From Microbispora rosea (GTDB lineage: Bacteria; Actinomycetota; Actinomycetes; Streptosporangiales; Streptosporangiaceae): a stretch of 64,000 nt of DNA. The number at the start of each line of letters is the position of its first letter. Position 1 is the stretch's first letter. Below are positions 35,165 to 44,902 of this stretch, piece by piece. Made by a program: the position numbers and the translations under genes. Location: assembly GCF_900156315.1 (NCBI RefSeq), contig NZ_FTNI01000003.1, forward strand, positions 186,001 through 250,000, given 5' to 3'. A model generated the notes under the pieces. It did no database searches. It worked only from the letters and a program-made list of their open reading frames with translations, and was not told where the DNA came from.

Positions 35165-35860
35165 GTGAGCGACGGCCGCACCGCCGAGATCATGATCGCC
35201 GAGGCCCGCAAGGCCTTATGGGTCATGGTCGGTTTCCTGGGGTTGATCTGGGTCGTGCAGCTCGTCAACTGGGCCGCGGACTACTCGCTCAGCTACAGCT
35301 ACGGCATCAGGCCCTGGGACCTCGACGCGCTCCCCGGGATCGTCTCTGCGCCGCTCCTCCACTGGAGCTGGGCCCACATCGAGGGCAACTCCGGGCCGCT
35401 GTTCATCTTCGGGTTCCTCGCCGCCTACCGGGGCGTGCGGCGCTTCCTCGGCGTGACCGGGCTGATCGCCGTCGCCAGCGGGCTCGGCTCGTGGTTCACC
35501 GCCGACTCCGCCACGGTCGGCGCCGGCGCGAGCGGGCTGGTGTTCGGCTACTTCGGGTACGTGCTCGTGCGCGGAGCCTTCGACCGGCACCTGATCGACA
35601 TCGTCATCGGCCTGGTCATGGGCCTGTGCTTCGCCTACCAGTTCGCCGGCCTGCTGCCGGCCGAGGGCATCGGCTGGCAGGCGCACGTCTTCGGCTTCGC
35701 GGGCGGTATCCTCGGCGGCTACCTGTTCCGCGACCGGCGGGCCAAGGGCGCGACCGGGAGCGCGGGCGGGAGCGCGGGCGGGAGCGCGGACCCCGGCACG
35801 CCCGCTCCGCCCGGCTCCAGGGCGGCCCTGCTCAAGGAGATCGAAGACCTCGGCCTGTGA
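35165..35860 (+). CDS. Rhomboid-family intramembrane serine protease
   Basis: A 231-residue membrane protein with six predicted helices. The HIEGN motif (H71-N75), the nucleophile S123 in VGAGASGLVFG and the general-base H174 in WQAHVFGFAGG give the Ser-His dyad that cuts substrates inside the membrane. The C-terminal 45 residues contain a GSAGGSAGGSA stretch and a soluble tail. GTG at 35165 is preceded by AGGGAGG. Substrates are unknown. Confidence 0.88.
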   Translation: MSDGRTAEIMIAEARKALWVMVGFLGLIWVVQLVNWAADYSLSYSYGIRPWDLDALPGIVSAPLLHWSWAHIEGNSGPLFIFGFLAAYRGVRRFLGVTGLIAVASGLGSWFTADSATVGAGASGLVFGYFGYVLVRGAFDRHLIDIVIGLVMGLCFAYQFAGLLPAEGIGWQAHVFGFAGGILGGYLFRDRRAKGATGSAGGSAGGSADPGTPAPPGSRAALLKEIEDLGL

Positions 35861-35870
35861 CGCGTACGGG

Positions 35871-37019
35871 TCAGGCCTCGCACTGGTCGGGCGGGTGGAA
35901 GGGGACGGTGGCGGTGAGCGCGAACCCGCCCTCGGCGGTCGGGCCGTACGTGAGCCGCCCGCCCAGCTGGGCGACGCGCTCGCGCAGGCCCGGCAGTCCG
36001 TAGCCGCCTCCCGCGTCGGCGGGCACCCGGACCGGCACGGCCCGGCTCTTGCCGCTGTTGACCACCGACACGTTCAGCACGCCGCCGTGGGCCTCGCAGA
36101 CCACCTGCACGTCGGCCCCCGGCGCGTGTTTGCGCACGTTGTTGAGGCCCTCCTGGACGACGCGGTAGCAGGCGTGGCCGGCCTGCCGCGACAGCGTCTC
36201 CTCCGGCACGTCGTAGTGCAGGGCGACGCGCAGGCCGGTGGCCCTGCTCTCCTCGACCAGGCGCGGTATCCCCTCGACGCTCTCCGCCGAGGGCGGCAGG
36301 TCCCTGCGCCGCAGCGCCGTGAGCAGCTCGCGCAGCTCGGTCAGCGCCCGCACGCCCTTGTCCTCGATGTTCCTGGCCAGCTTGCGGATCTCGTCCAGCT
36401 CGTCGGCGTCCTGGATGAGACCGGCGTTCAGGACCATCACGGTCACCGCATGCGTCACCGTGTCGTGCAGCTCACCGGCGATGCGGCGGCGTTCCTGGGC
36501 GGCGGCGCGCTCCTCGCGCGCCCGCACGCCCGCGCGCAGCTCCCGGATCATCGAGCGGTAGCGCCACACCCAGGTGCCCACCAGCGCGGGCAGGAGGACC
36601 AGCGTGATCGCCCGCACCACCACGGCGACGGGCAGCCGGTCGGTGTAGGGACTCGCCCAGTCGGCCAGCGCGTAGACCCCCGCGAGCACGACGGCCACCC
36701 ACGGCCATCGGCGCACCGTGTTCTGCGACGTCATCGAGTACGCCGCCAGCATCAGCGGCATGGTCTGGCCGGAGAGCAGTCCGCAGGCGACGGTGGCCGC
36801 GATCATCGGCCAGGCCGCGCTGCGCCGCACCAGCATGGACGCGGCCGCCGCGCACACGGCGGCGATCTGCGCCCACCCGGGCACGGCGAGGAACGGCAGG
36901 TCGGGGAAGGAGCGGCCGAACAACACCGCCGGCAGCCCGAAGGCGAGCACCGCGACGGCGAGCAGCACGTCGGCCGCCGTCTCCCGGCGTGCGGCCAGCC
37001 CGGCCCACTTCTCCCCCAC
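35871..37019 (-). CDS. NarL/DesK-type sensor histidine kinase (orphan)
   Basis: A 382-residue kinase. Five or six membrane helices fill residues 15-150, followed by a short coiled-coil, the HisKA_3 dimerisation/phosphoacceptor box ERRRIAGELHDTVTHAV with H185, and a GHKL ATPase domain (VVQEGLNNVRKHA N-box, GYGLPGLRERVAQLGG). Such kinases normally sit beside a NarL-type response regulator, but no such gene is present: the helicase lies upstream and rhomboid downstream. It converges with the rhomboid gene. Confidence 0.88.
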   Translation of the reverse strand: MGEKWAGLAARRETAADVLLAVAVLAFGLPAVLFGRSFPDLPFLAVPGWAQIAAVCAAAASMLVRRSAAWPMIAATVACGLLSGQTMPLMLAAYSMTSQNTVRRWPWVAVVLAGVYALADWASPYTDRLPVAVVVRAITLVLLPALVGTWVWRYRSMIRELRAGVRAREERAAAQERRRIAGELHDTVTHAVTVMVLNAGLIQDADELDEIRKLARNIEDKGVRALTELRELLTALRRRDLPPSAESVEGIPRLVEESRATGLRVALHYDVPEETLSRQAGHACYRVVQEGLNNVRKHAPGADVQVVCEAHGGVLNVSVVNSGKSRAVPVRVPADAGGGYGLPGLRERVAQLGGRLTYGPTAEGGFALTATVPFHPPDQCEA

Positions 37020-37157
37020 ACCGCTAGTTTGTGGGTTTGACCTGCGGCTTCGTGCAGCGCCACACCCCTTTGACGTAGCTGTGCCACACCTTGCCGTACG
37101 TCGGGCCGGTCGAAACAGTCATGCGTCTTGGGCAGGATAAGAGGCGTGAGCGAAAGC

Positions 37158-39659
37158 ATGAGCCTCCTCCGCCGTCTCCCGTCCGGCCCACAGTCCGGCA
37201 CCGACCCGGACGCGTTGTTCGACGCGTTCGCATCATGGAACGCCGATCGGGGGCTCACGCTCTATCCCGCGCAGGAGGAGGCCCTGATCGAGGTCGTCTC
37301 CGGCAACAACGTGATCGTGTCCACGCCCACGGGCTCGGGCAAGAGCCTGATCGCCGCCGGGGCGCACTTCGCGGCGCTGGCCAGGGACGAGATCAGCTTC
37401 TACACCGCGCCGATCAAGGCGCTGGTGTCGGAGAAGTTCTTCGACCTGTGCGCCCTGTTCGGCACCGAGAACGTCGGCATGATGACCGGCGACGCCACCG
37501 TGAACGCCGACGCGCCGGTCATCTGCTGCACCGCTGAGATCCTCGCCCAGATCGCGCTGCGCGACGGCGCGGACGCCGACGTCGGCACCGTGATCATGGA
37601 CGAGTTCCACTTCTACGCCGAGCCCGACCGCGGCTGGGCCTGGCAGGTGCCGCTGCTGGAGCTGCCACAGGCGCAGTTCGTGCTGATGTCGGCCACGCTG
37701 GGCGACGTCGAGCGCTTCCAGACCGACCTCACCCGCCGCACGGGGCGCGACACCGCCGTCGTGAAGCACGCCGAGCGGCCGGTGCCGCTCATCTACTCCT
37801 ACCGGACCACCCCGTTGCACGAGACGCTGGAGGAGCTGCTGTCCACCCAGCAGGCTCCCGTCTACGTCGTGCACTTCACGCAGGCCGCGGCGATGGAGCG
37901 CGCCCAGGCGCTGATGAGCATCAACATGTGCACCAAGGCCGAGAAGGAGGCCATCGCCGCCCTCATCGGCAACTTCCGCTTCACCACCCGCTTCGGCCGG
38001 GCCCTGTCCCGGCTCGTACGGCACGGCATCGGCGTGCACCACGCGGGCATGCTGCCGAAGTACCGCCGGCTCGTGGAGCGGCTGGCCCAAGCGGGCCTGC
38101 TGAAGGTCATCTGCGGCACCGACACGCTCGGCGTGGGGGTGAACGTCCCGATCCGCACCGTGCTGTTCACGGCGCTGTCGAAGTTCGACGGCACCAAGGT
38201 GCGGCGGCTGCGGGCGCGGGAGTTCCACCAGATCGCGGGGCGGGCCGGCCGGGCCGGTTTCGACACGGTCGGATACGTCGTCTGCCAGGCGCCCGACCAC
38301 GTGATCGAGAACGAGCGGGCGCTGGCGAAGATCGGCGACGACCCCAAGCGGCGCCGCGGCTACGCGCGCAAGAAGCCCCCGGAGGGGTTCGTCGGCTGGA
38401 GCGAGGACACGTTCGAGAAGCTCCAGACGGCCGAGCCCGAGCCGCTGACCTCCCGCTTCAAGGTCAGCAACGCCATGCTGCTGTCGATCATCAACCGGCC
38501 CGGCGACTGCTTCCAGGCGATGAAGCGGCTGCTCACCGACAACCACGAGGACCGCAAGGCGCAGCGCCGCCACATCAGCCACGCCATCGCGATCTACCGC
38601 TCGCTGCTGGCCGGCGGCATCGTGGAGAAGCTCGCCGCGCCCGACGAGCACGGCCGGATGGCCCGGCTCACCGTGGACCTGCAGGAGGACTTCGCCCTCA
38701 ACCAGGCGCTGTCCACCTTCGCGCTGGCCTCCTTCGAGCTGCTCGACCGCGGCTCCCCGACGTACGCGCTGGACATGGTCTCGATCATCGAGTCCACGCT
38801 GGACGACCCCCGCCAGATCCTGCACGCCCAGCTCAACAAGGCCAGGGCCGAGGCGGTCGCCCAGATGAAGGCCGACGGCATCGAGTACGAGGAGCGGATG
38901 GAGCGCCTCGCCGAGATCACCCACCCGATGCCGCTGGCCGACCTGCTCTTCGGCGCGTACGAGACCTACCGGCGCGGCCACCCCTGGGTCGGCGACCACG
39001 TCGTCAGCCCCAAGACGATCGTGCGCGACATGTACGAGCGGGCCATGACCTTCACCGAGTACATCCAGTTCTACGAGCTGGCCCGCTCGGAGGGCACGGT
39101 GCTGCGCTACCTGGCCGACGCCTACCGGACGCTGTCGAAGACGGTGCCCGAGCACCTGAAGACCGACGACCTGGTGGACCTCATCGAATGGCTCGGCGAG
39201 CTGGTGCGTCAGGTCGACTCCAGCCTGATCGACGAGTGGGAGAAGCTGGCCAACCCCGCCGAGGCGCTGGCGGCCGGGCAGGAGCTGGAGACCAAGATCC
39301 GCCCGGTCACCGCCAACGCGCGCGCCTTCCGGGTGCTGGTCCGCAACGCGATGTTCCGGCTGGTGGAGCTCGCCGCGCTGGACCGCGAGGAGGATCTGCT
39401 CGAGCTCTACCCGGACGTCGACTGGGGCGCGGGCCTCGACGCCTACTACGAGGAGCACGACGAGATCCTCACCGGTCCGGCCGCCCGCGGCCCGGCCCTC
39501 CTGCTCATCGAGGAGGAGAAGGAGCTGTGGCGGGTGCGTCAGATCATCGACGACCCGGCCGGCAACCACGACTGGGGCGTCGGCGCCGAGGTCGACCTGG
39601 CCGCCTCCGACGAGGAGGGCCACGCCGTTCTGCACGTCACCGGTCTCACCCGCCTCTGA
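37158..39659 (+). CDS. Ski2-like DEAD/DEAH-box helicase with DUF3516 C-terminus
   Basis: An 833-residue helicase. Walker A STPTGSGKSLIAAGAH, TAPIKALVSEKF, the Walker B/DEFH box MDEFHFYAEPDRGWAW, SATLGD (motif III), GVHHAGMLPKYRR, GTDTLGVGVNVPIRTV and HQIAGRAGRAGFDT (motif VI) give both RecA-like domains. The remaining 400 residues are helical and match the actinobacterial DUF3516 region. It probably unwinds RNA in turnover or ribosome-linked processes. The start is uncertain among ATG 37158, GTG 37146 and TTG 37128; the family N-terminus favours 37158. Confidence 0.9.
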   Translation: MSLLRRLPSGPQSGTDPDALFDAFASWNADRGLTLYPAQEEALIEVVSGNNVIVSTPTGSGKSLIAAGAHFAALARDEISFYTAPIKALVSEKFFDLCALFGTENVGMMTGDATVNADAPVICCTAEILAQIALRDGADADVGTVIMDEFHFYAEPDRGWAWQVPLLELPQAQFVLMSATLGDVERFQTDLTRRTGRDTAVVKHAERPVPLIYSYRTTPLHETLEELLSTQQAPVYVVHFTQAAAMERAQALMSINMCTKAEKEAIAALIGNFRFTTRFGRALSRLVRHGIGVHHAGMLPKYRRLVERLAQAGLLKVICGTDTLGVGVNVPIRTVLFTALSKFDGTKVRRLRAREFHQIAGRAGRAGFDTVGYVVCQAPDHVIENERALAKIGDDPKRRRGYARKKPPEGFVGWSEDTFEKLQTAEPEPLTSRFKVSNAMLLSIINRPGDCFQAMKRLLTDNHEDRKAQRRHISHAIAIYRSLLAGGIVEKLAAPDEHGRMARLTVDLQEDFALNQALSTFALASFELLDRGSPTYALDMVSIIESTLDDPRQILHAQLNKARAEAVAQMKADGIEYEERMERLAEITHPMPLADLLFGAYETYRRGHPWVGDHVVSPKTIVRDMYERAMTFTEYIQFYELARSEGTVLRYLADAYRTLSKTVPEHLKTDDLVDLIEWLGELVRQVDSSLIDEWEKLANPAEALAAGQELETKIRPVTANARAFRVLVRNAMFRLVELAALDREEDLLELYPDVDWGAGLDAYYEEHDEILTGPAARGPALLLIEEEKELWRVRQIIDDPAGNHDWGVGAEVDLAASDEEGHAVLHVTGLTRL

Positions 39660-39674
39660 GCCGCGTGCGGCGGG

Positions 39675-40637
39675 TCAGCCGTAGAACCTCCTGGCGCCCT
39701 CGTGGAGCGGCACGGGGTCGGTCTTCGGCGCGTCGGCCAGGGTGATGTCCCTGGCCGACACGTGCACCTTCTCCAGGTCGGCCTTGTGGTCGAAGATCAG
39801 CCGGGTGAGGTCCTCCGCGAGCTTCGCGTCCATCGCCGTGTTCACCACGAGGAGGTTCGGCACGACGATGACCGGCACGTCGGACGGGGTGCCGTACGCC
39901 GCCTTGGGGATCACGCCCTCCGCGTAGACGGGGCCGTGGGCGGCGCGCATGGCGGGCAGCACGTCGTCCAGCGGCACGAAGGTCACCTCGTCGCCCATGC
40001 TCGTCATCAGGTCGGTGATGCCCGAGGTGGGCAGCCCGCCCGACCACACCAGCGCGTCGAGGGTGCCGTCCTTGAGCCCCTGCACGGTCTCGGGCAGCGA
40101 CAGCGCCTGACGTCTCACGTCCTTGTCGGGGTCGAGCCCGGCGGCGGCGAGCAGCCGCTGCGCGATCACCTCCGTTCCCGAGTTCGGCGAGCCCGTGGAC
40201 ACGCGCTTGCCGCGCAGCCCGGCGACGGAGGTGATCCCGGCGTCGGCCCGTGCGATCACGTGCGTGTAGTTGGCGTACAGCCGGGCGAGCGCGCGGATCG
40301 GCTGCGGGGCGCTGAAGGCGCCGGTGCCCTCGACCGCGTCGGCCGCCGTGTCCGCGAGCGTGAAGGCGACGTCCGACTGTCCCCTGACCACCCGCTGGAT
40401 GTTCTCCACCGAGGCGCCGGTGGCCTCCGCGGTCGCCCGGTGGCCCGGCAGGTGCTTGTCGATCAGCTCGGCGAGCCCGCCGCCCAGCACGTAGTAGACG
40501 CCGGTGGTGTTGCCGGTGGCGATCGACAGGCGGGTCCCGCCGCCCGTGCCGCCGTTCGCGGCCGACCGGTCGCCTCCGCAACCGGCGGCCAGCAGCGCCG
40601 CGGTGACGGCCAGCGCCGTCACGAGCCTGAACCTCAC
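39675..40637 (-). CDS. TAXI-family TRAP transporter solute-binding lipoprotein
   Basis: A 320-residue lipoprotein with a lipobox LLAAGC at about residue 19. LSIATGNTTGVYYVLGGGLAELI and GKRVSTGSPNSGTEVIAQRLL are signatures of the TRAP-associated extracytoplasmic immunogenic (TAXI) family, which hands a small organic acid or amino acid to the membrane partner. Its start overlaps the stop of the fused permease gene by 4 bases, so the two are translationally coupled. Confidence 0.92.
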   Translation of the reverse strand: MRFRLVTALAVTAALLAAGCGGDRSAANGGTGGGTRLSIATGNTTGVYYVLGGGLAELIDKHLPGHRATAEATGASVENIQRVVRGQSDVAFTLADTAADAVEGTGAFSAPQPIRALARLYANYTHVIARADAGITSVAGLRGKRVSTGSPNSGTEVIAQRLLAAAGLDPDKDVRRQALSLPETVQGLKDGTLDALVWSGGLPTSGITDLMTSMGDEVTFVPLDDVLPAMRAAHGPVYAEGVIPKAAYGTPSDVPVIVVPNLLVVNTAMDAKLAEDLTRLIFDHKADLEKVHVSARDITLADAPKTDPVPLHEGARRFYG

Positions 40638-42592
40638 GGATGCGCCTCCCTATGTCTGCGGAAGAAATGGATGGCGAGCGCCAGGGCCGCGACGCCCAGC
40701 CCGGCCAGCACGGGCCAGGGCGACAGGACGAGCAGCAGGACCGCCGCCAGCGCGCACAGGCCTCGCTCGACCGGACCGGCGGGGCCGGTGATCCAGCCTC
40801 CGGTGGCCGCCGCGAGGACGGCCACGGCCAGCGCGGACACGGCCGCGGCGAGCAGGATCTCGCCGATCGGGCCCTGGGCCAGCAGGCCGGCGCCGGACGG
40901 CGTGAGCACAAAGGCGAACGGCACGAGGAACGCCGGAAGCGTGTACTTCCAGGTGGCCCACATCGTGCGGTGCGCGTTGCCGCCCGTGATCGCCGAGGCG
41001 GCGAAGGCCGACAGCGCCGTCGGCGGGCTCACCTCGGACAGCACGGCGTAATAGAAGATGAACATGTACGCCTCGGCGGGGGTGACGCCGAGGTTCAGCA
41101 ACGCGGGGCCGATGATCACGGCGGCGATGACGAAGGACGCCGTGACCGGCACGGCCAGCCCGAGCAGCAGCACGGCCAGCGCGCAGGCCACCGCGGTGGC
41201 CGCCAGGTTCCCCCCGGACAGGCCGACGATCAGCGAGCCGGCCTTGAGCCCGAGCCCGGTGAGCGTGACCACGCCGACGATCGTGCCCGCCGCCGCGCAG
41301 GTGACCGCGACCGGCAGCACGCCGGTGGCGCCCGCGGCCAGGGCCCGTACGGCACGGCGCGGGGTCAGCCGGTTCTCGCCGCCGGGAGTGCGGTCGAGGA
41401 ACGAGAGCGCGAAGGCCAGCAGCGTGGCGTACACGACCGCGCGGAACGGCGACTGGCCGAGGGCCATCAGGATGATGATCACGAACAGCGAGCTGAAGTG
41501 GTAGCCGAAGCGCCTGATCAACGGCCAGGGGCCGCCCGTGTCCACCGGGACCGCCCTGGTGCCGAACCTGCGCGCGTCCATCTCGATCGCGAGGAAGACG
41601 CCCAGGTAGTACAGGACGGTCGGGATCGTGGCGTAGACGAGCACGGTCAGGTAGCTCACCCGCAGGTATTCGGCGATGATGAACGCCGCCGCGCCCAGCG
41701 TGGGAGGCGAAAGGATCGCGCCGATGCCGGCCGCCGCCAGCACTCCCCCGGCCTGCTCACGCGGATAGCCGGCCCGGCGCAGGATCGGCCAGGCCACGCT
41801 GCCCACGCTCACCGTCGTCGCCACGCCGGAGCCGCTCACCGTGCCGAGCAGGAACCCCGCGAGCGTGACGGTCCGCCCCGGCGCGGAGCGCGAGCGGCGG
41901 AACGCGGCGAAGGAGACGTCGACGAAGAACCGCCCCGCCCCCGAGTGGTCGAGCACCGCGCCGTAGATCGTGAACAGGATGATGTAGGTCGCCGCGACGT
42001 CGAGGGGCACGCCGTACACGCCCTCGGTGCCCATCGTGAACGCCGCCACGATCCGGTCCAGGTCGTAGCCCCGGTGGCCCAGCGCCCAGTCGGCGGGCAG
42101 GTAGCCGCCGTAGTAGGCGTAGGCGAAGAAGACCGCGCACACGACGGGCAGGATCCAGCCCACGGTCCGGCGGCACGCCTCGAGGAGCAGCAGCGTGAGC
42201 AGCGCGCCCGCCGCCACGTCGAGCGGCGTCGGCGCGTACGCCCGGCGGATGAGGTCGTCGAACACGACGATCGGATACACGCAGACGGCCAGGGACAGCG
42301 CCGACAACGCCCAGTCGAGCACGCTGATTCGATCACCACGGGGCCGGTCCCGGCCCCCGCGCCGCGCCTTGTAGCAGACGAAGGCCAGCGGCAGCACCAC
42401 GGCCAGGAACGCCATCCGGTAGGGCAGTACCGCCCCCGGCCGGAAGGTCTGGTAGAGCGCGTAGAGCGACAGGGCCAGTGCGAGGATCGTGACGAGCGCC
42501 GCCGGGCGGCCGGACAGGCGCCGGGCGGGACGCTCGGCGTCGAACTCGGCGACGAGGTCCTCCGCCGGCGTCTGGGGCCGGGTCTCGGTCAC
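40634..42592 (-). CDS. Fused TRAP permease (4TM + 12TM)
   Basis: A 652-residue membrane protein joining the small DctQ-like subunit (four helices, roughly residues 25-180) and the large DctM-like subunit (the rest) in one chain. This is the fused TRAP permease type that goes with TAXI binding proteins. Motifs in the large half include GSVSGSGVATTVSVGSVAWPI and GAILSPPTLGAAAFIIAEYL. Uptake is driven by sodium or proton gradients. The GTG at 42592 has GGGGAGG just upstream. The substrate is unknown. Confidence 0.92.
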   Translation of the reverse strand: MTETRPQTPAEDLVAEFDAERPARRLSGRPAALVTILALALSLYALYQTFRPGAVLPYRMAFLAVVLPLAFVCYKARRGGRDRPRGDRISVLDWALSALSLAVCVYPIVVFDDLIRRAYAPTPLDVAAGALLTLLLLEACRRTVGWILPVVCAVFFAYAYYGGYLPADWALGHRGYDLDRIVAAFTMGTEGVYGVPLDVAATYIILFTIYGAVLDHSGAGRFFVDVSFAAFRRSRSAPGRTVTLAGFLLGTVSGSGVATTVSVGSVAWPILRRAGYPREQAGGVLAAAGIGAILSPPTLGAAAFIIAEYLRVSYLTVLVYATIPTVLYYLGVFLAIEMDARRFGTRAVPVDTGGPWPLIRRFGYHFSSLFVIIILMALGQSPFRAVVYATLLAFALSFLDRTPGGENRLTPRRAVRALAAGATGVLPVAVTCAAAGTIVGVVTLTGLGLKAGSLIVGLSGGNLAATAVACALAVLLLGLAVPVTASFVIAAVIIGPALLNLGVTPAEAYMFIFYYAVLSEVSPPTALSAFAASAITGGNAHRTMWATWKYTLPAFLVPFAFVLTPSGAGLLAQGPIGEILLAAAVSALAVAVLAAATGGWITGPAGPVERGLCALAAVLLLVLSPWPVLAGLGVAALALAIHFFRRHREAHP

Positions 42593-42758
42593 GCGCCTCC
42601 CCTGCGGTGCGGCAAGCCTTGACCGCAAGGTACGCCGAAGTTGACTTCACGGAGTCATCATCAGGATCACAGTCCGGTCACAGTCCGTAGTCCCACTCCT
42701 ACTCTCCCGCCGGGATCGCCTGGGGGCACGGCGGGCCCGAGGGCGACCCCGGCCCCCT

Positions 42759-44279
42759 TCATGGGCGGTTCTCGCGGCTCCTCCGCAGGATGTAGGCGGC
42801 GAGCACCGCGGCGCCGGCGACGGCCTGCGCCACGACGTACGGCGCCACCGAGGCGGGCCGCGACACCAGCGCCGCGAGCGCGGGCAGGGACCCGAGCAGC
42901 GCGAGGTCCACGCCGGTCAACGCCCAGATCAGCGGTCCCGTCGGCACCGCTCCGCTCGGGGTGTCGATGACCGGCATGGAGTGGTCGACGGGCCGCCGCC
43001 GGGCCATCCGCAGCGCGCCCGCGGCGAGCGCCGGAGCGGCGGCCGGACCGAGCGCCCACCAGGCCCCCGCCGACAGCGTTCCGGCGGCCTGCAGGCCAGC
43101 GAGGGCGAGCGCCGACCAGGAGGCGGCCAGCAGCGCGGGCAGCACCGCGCGGGCGGCCGTCGCGGCCCTGCCGTCCACGGCCAGCATCCGCGCGAGGGCC
43201 GGGTCTCCGCCGTCGCGCCGGACCCCTCCGGTGCACATCGCGGCCGCGGTCAGCGCCCCGCACAGCAGCATCACGGCGACCGGCCCGGACCCGCCTCCGG
43301 TGGCGTTCGCGCAGACGGCGGGCAGGGCCGCCGCACCGAGCAGCGCCGCCAGGCGGCCCGGCCGCCGGCCCACCCGCAGCCACTCCTGCCAGGCCAGCGC
43401 GGGCGCGGCGCCGAGCCGCGACACGAGACGGGGCCAGGGGCGGGACCGCAGGGCACGGCCGCGCCAGTGGGACTCCTCCGCGACCCAGGTGAGCATCCCG
43501 GGATCCAGGGTGGTGGCCGCCGAGGTCACCCGCGCCGTCCTGGTCGAGGAGGCCAGGATCCTGCGGGCGGGAATGCGGTCGAGCGCCACCCAGGCCTGCC
43601 GTACGAGGAAGGCGGCCACGACGGAGGCGACGCCCGCGACCGCCGCGCCCAGGGACGCGGGCGCCTCGGCGACGGCGGCGAGGATCCGGCGGGCGGGGCC
43701 CGCGCCGAGGACGGCCGCGAGCACGGCCGCGGAAAGGGCCCCGGCGATCAGGAGTTGCAGCCGGGCGTCCGACGCCGGGGACTGCTGGCCGAGCACCGCG
43801 GCCGCCATGCCGCCCACGCCCGCCGCGACGCCGAGCACCAGCGCCGCCGCGAGACGCAGACCGAGCTGGCCGGGAGCTCCGAACACCGACAGCGCGGTCA
43901 GCCCGAGCGCCGCCCCGGCCAGCACCGCCACCGCCAGCAGGAGCAGCGCCGTACGGCCGAGCACGGCCCTGCGGGGCAGCGGCGACGTCACCAGCCACGC
44001 GGCGTCGGCGGCGGGCAGCACGACGGGCCCGAGCGCCCGCGCCAGGGCGAGGAAGCCCGCGTAGGCCGCGGCGACCAGCGCGACACCGGGGCCGAGCCGC
44101 GCGGGGTCGGCGTCATGGGCCAGCCCGGCCAGCGCCTCCGCGACCGGGCGGCCGAGCACCGCGGCGGCGACGAGCAGACCGAAGACACTGGTGTAGCGGT
44201 CCGACCAGGTCGCGGGCCGCGCCCGGCGGGCGCGGAGGTAGGCGAAAGCGGGGTGCGTCCGGGCGCTCGCGGAGATCAC
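42759..44279 (-). CDS. DUF6297-like ABC transporter permease
   Basis: A 506-residue, Ala/Leu-rich protein with about 10-12 hydrophobic segments. I recognise it as the actinobacterial permease-like family paired with a small ATPase. Its start overlaps the stop of the upstream ATP-binding gene by 4 bases (ATGA), so it is the membrane half of that exporter. A central soluble region (about residues 240-320, with ARRILASSTRTARVTSAATTL) separates two membrane blocks. The cargo is unknown. Confidence 0.75.
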   Translation of the reverse strand: MISASARTHPAFAYLRARRARPATWSDRYTSVFGLLVAAAVLGRPVAEALAGLAHDADPARLGPGVALVAAAYAGFLALARALGPVVLPAADAAWLVTSPLPRRAVLGRTALLLLAVAVLAGAALGLTALSVFGAPGQLGLRLAAALVLGVAAGVGGMAAAVLGQQSPASDARLQLLIAGALSAAVLAAVLGAGPARRILAAVAEAPASLGAAVAGVASVVAAFLVRQAWVALDRIPARRILASSTRTARVTSAATTLDPGMLTWVAEESHWRGRALRSRPWPRLVSRLGAAPALAWQEWLRVGRRPGRLAALLGAAALPAVCANATGGGSGPVAVMLLCGALTAAAMCTGGVRRDGGDPALARMLAVDGRAATAARAVLPALLAASWSALALAGLQAAGTLSAGAWWALGPAAAPALAAGALRMARRRPVDHSMPVIDTPSGAVPTGPLIWALTGVDLALLGSLPALAALVSRPASVAPYVVAQAVAGAAVLAAYILRRSRENRP

Positions 44280-44902
44280 GACGCCGTCCTCAGCGTGATC
44301 ACACGGGCTCCCGCGCCCCGCGCCAGCCCCGCGTCGTGGGTGGCCATCACGACCGTGCCCCCCTCAGCGGCGTAGCCGCGCAGGATCTCCGCGAGGCGCT
44401 GCCTGAACCCGGAGTCCAGGCCGCGCTCCGGCTCGTCGAGCAGGAGCAGGCGGCTGGGCCTGAGCAGCGCCATCGCCAGCGACAGCCGCTGCCGCTGACC
44501 GGTGGACAGCGACAACGGGGCGAGATCGGCCCGGGTGGTCAGCTCGAAGGTCTCCAGCGCCTCGTCGACCGTCAGGCGGGCGTCCTGCTGGACGGCCCTC
44601 ATCAGCTCCAGGTGTTCGCGGACGCTCAGGCCCGGATACCAGGCGGGCTCGTCGCCGGCCTGCACGACCCGCCGCCAGAAGTCCGGCAGGTCCGCCGGCG
44701 GCCCGCCGAATACGTCGATCTCACCGCGCGGCGAGGGGTGCAGACCGGCCAGGCAGCGCAGCAGCGTCGACTTCCCGGCGCCGTTCTCCCCCATGACCGC
44801 GACGATCTCGCCCGGAGCGGCGGTGAGATCGACGTCGCGCAGCACGGGCACTCCGCCCAGGTCCAGCCCGACCCCCCGGGCCGTGATGATCGCGTTCGCC
44901 AT
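44276..44902 (-). CDS. ABC transporter ATP-binding protein
   Basis: A 208-residue ATPase with Walker A GENGAGKST, Q-loop, signature LSTGQRQRLSLAMALL, Walker B RLLLLDEPERGLD and the switch histidine in ATHDAGLA. It powers the permease-like protein encoded immediately downstream with a 4-base overlap. The short single-domain form is typical of exporters of the CcmA/NatA type. Confidence 0.93.
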   Translation of the reverse strand: MANAIITARGVGLDLGGVPVLRDVDLTAAPGEIVAVMGENGAGKSTLLRCLAGLHPSPRGEIDVFGGPPADLPDFWRRVVQAGDEPAWYPGLSVREHLELMRAVQQDARLTVDEALETFELTTRADLAPLSLSTGQRQRLSLAMALLRPSRLLLLDEPERGLDSGFRQRLAEILRGYAAEGGTVVMATHDAGLARGAGARVITLRTAS

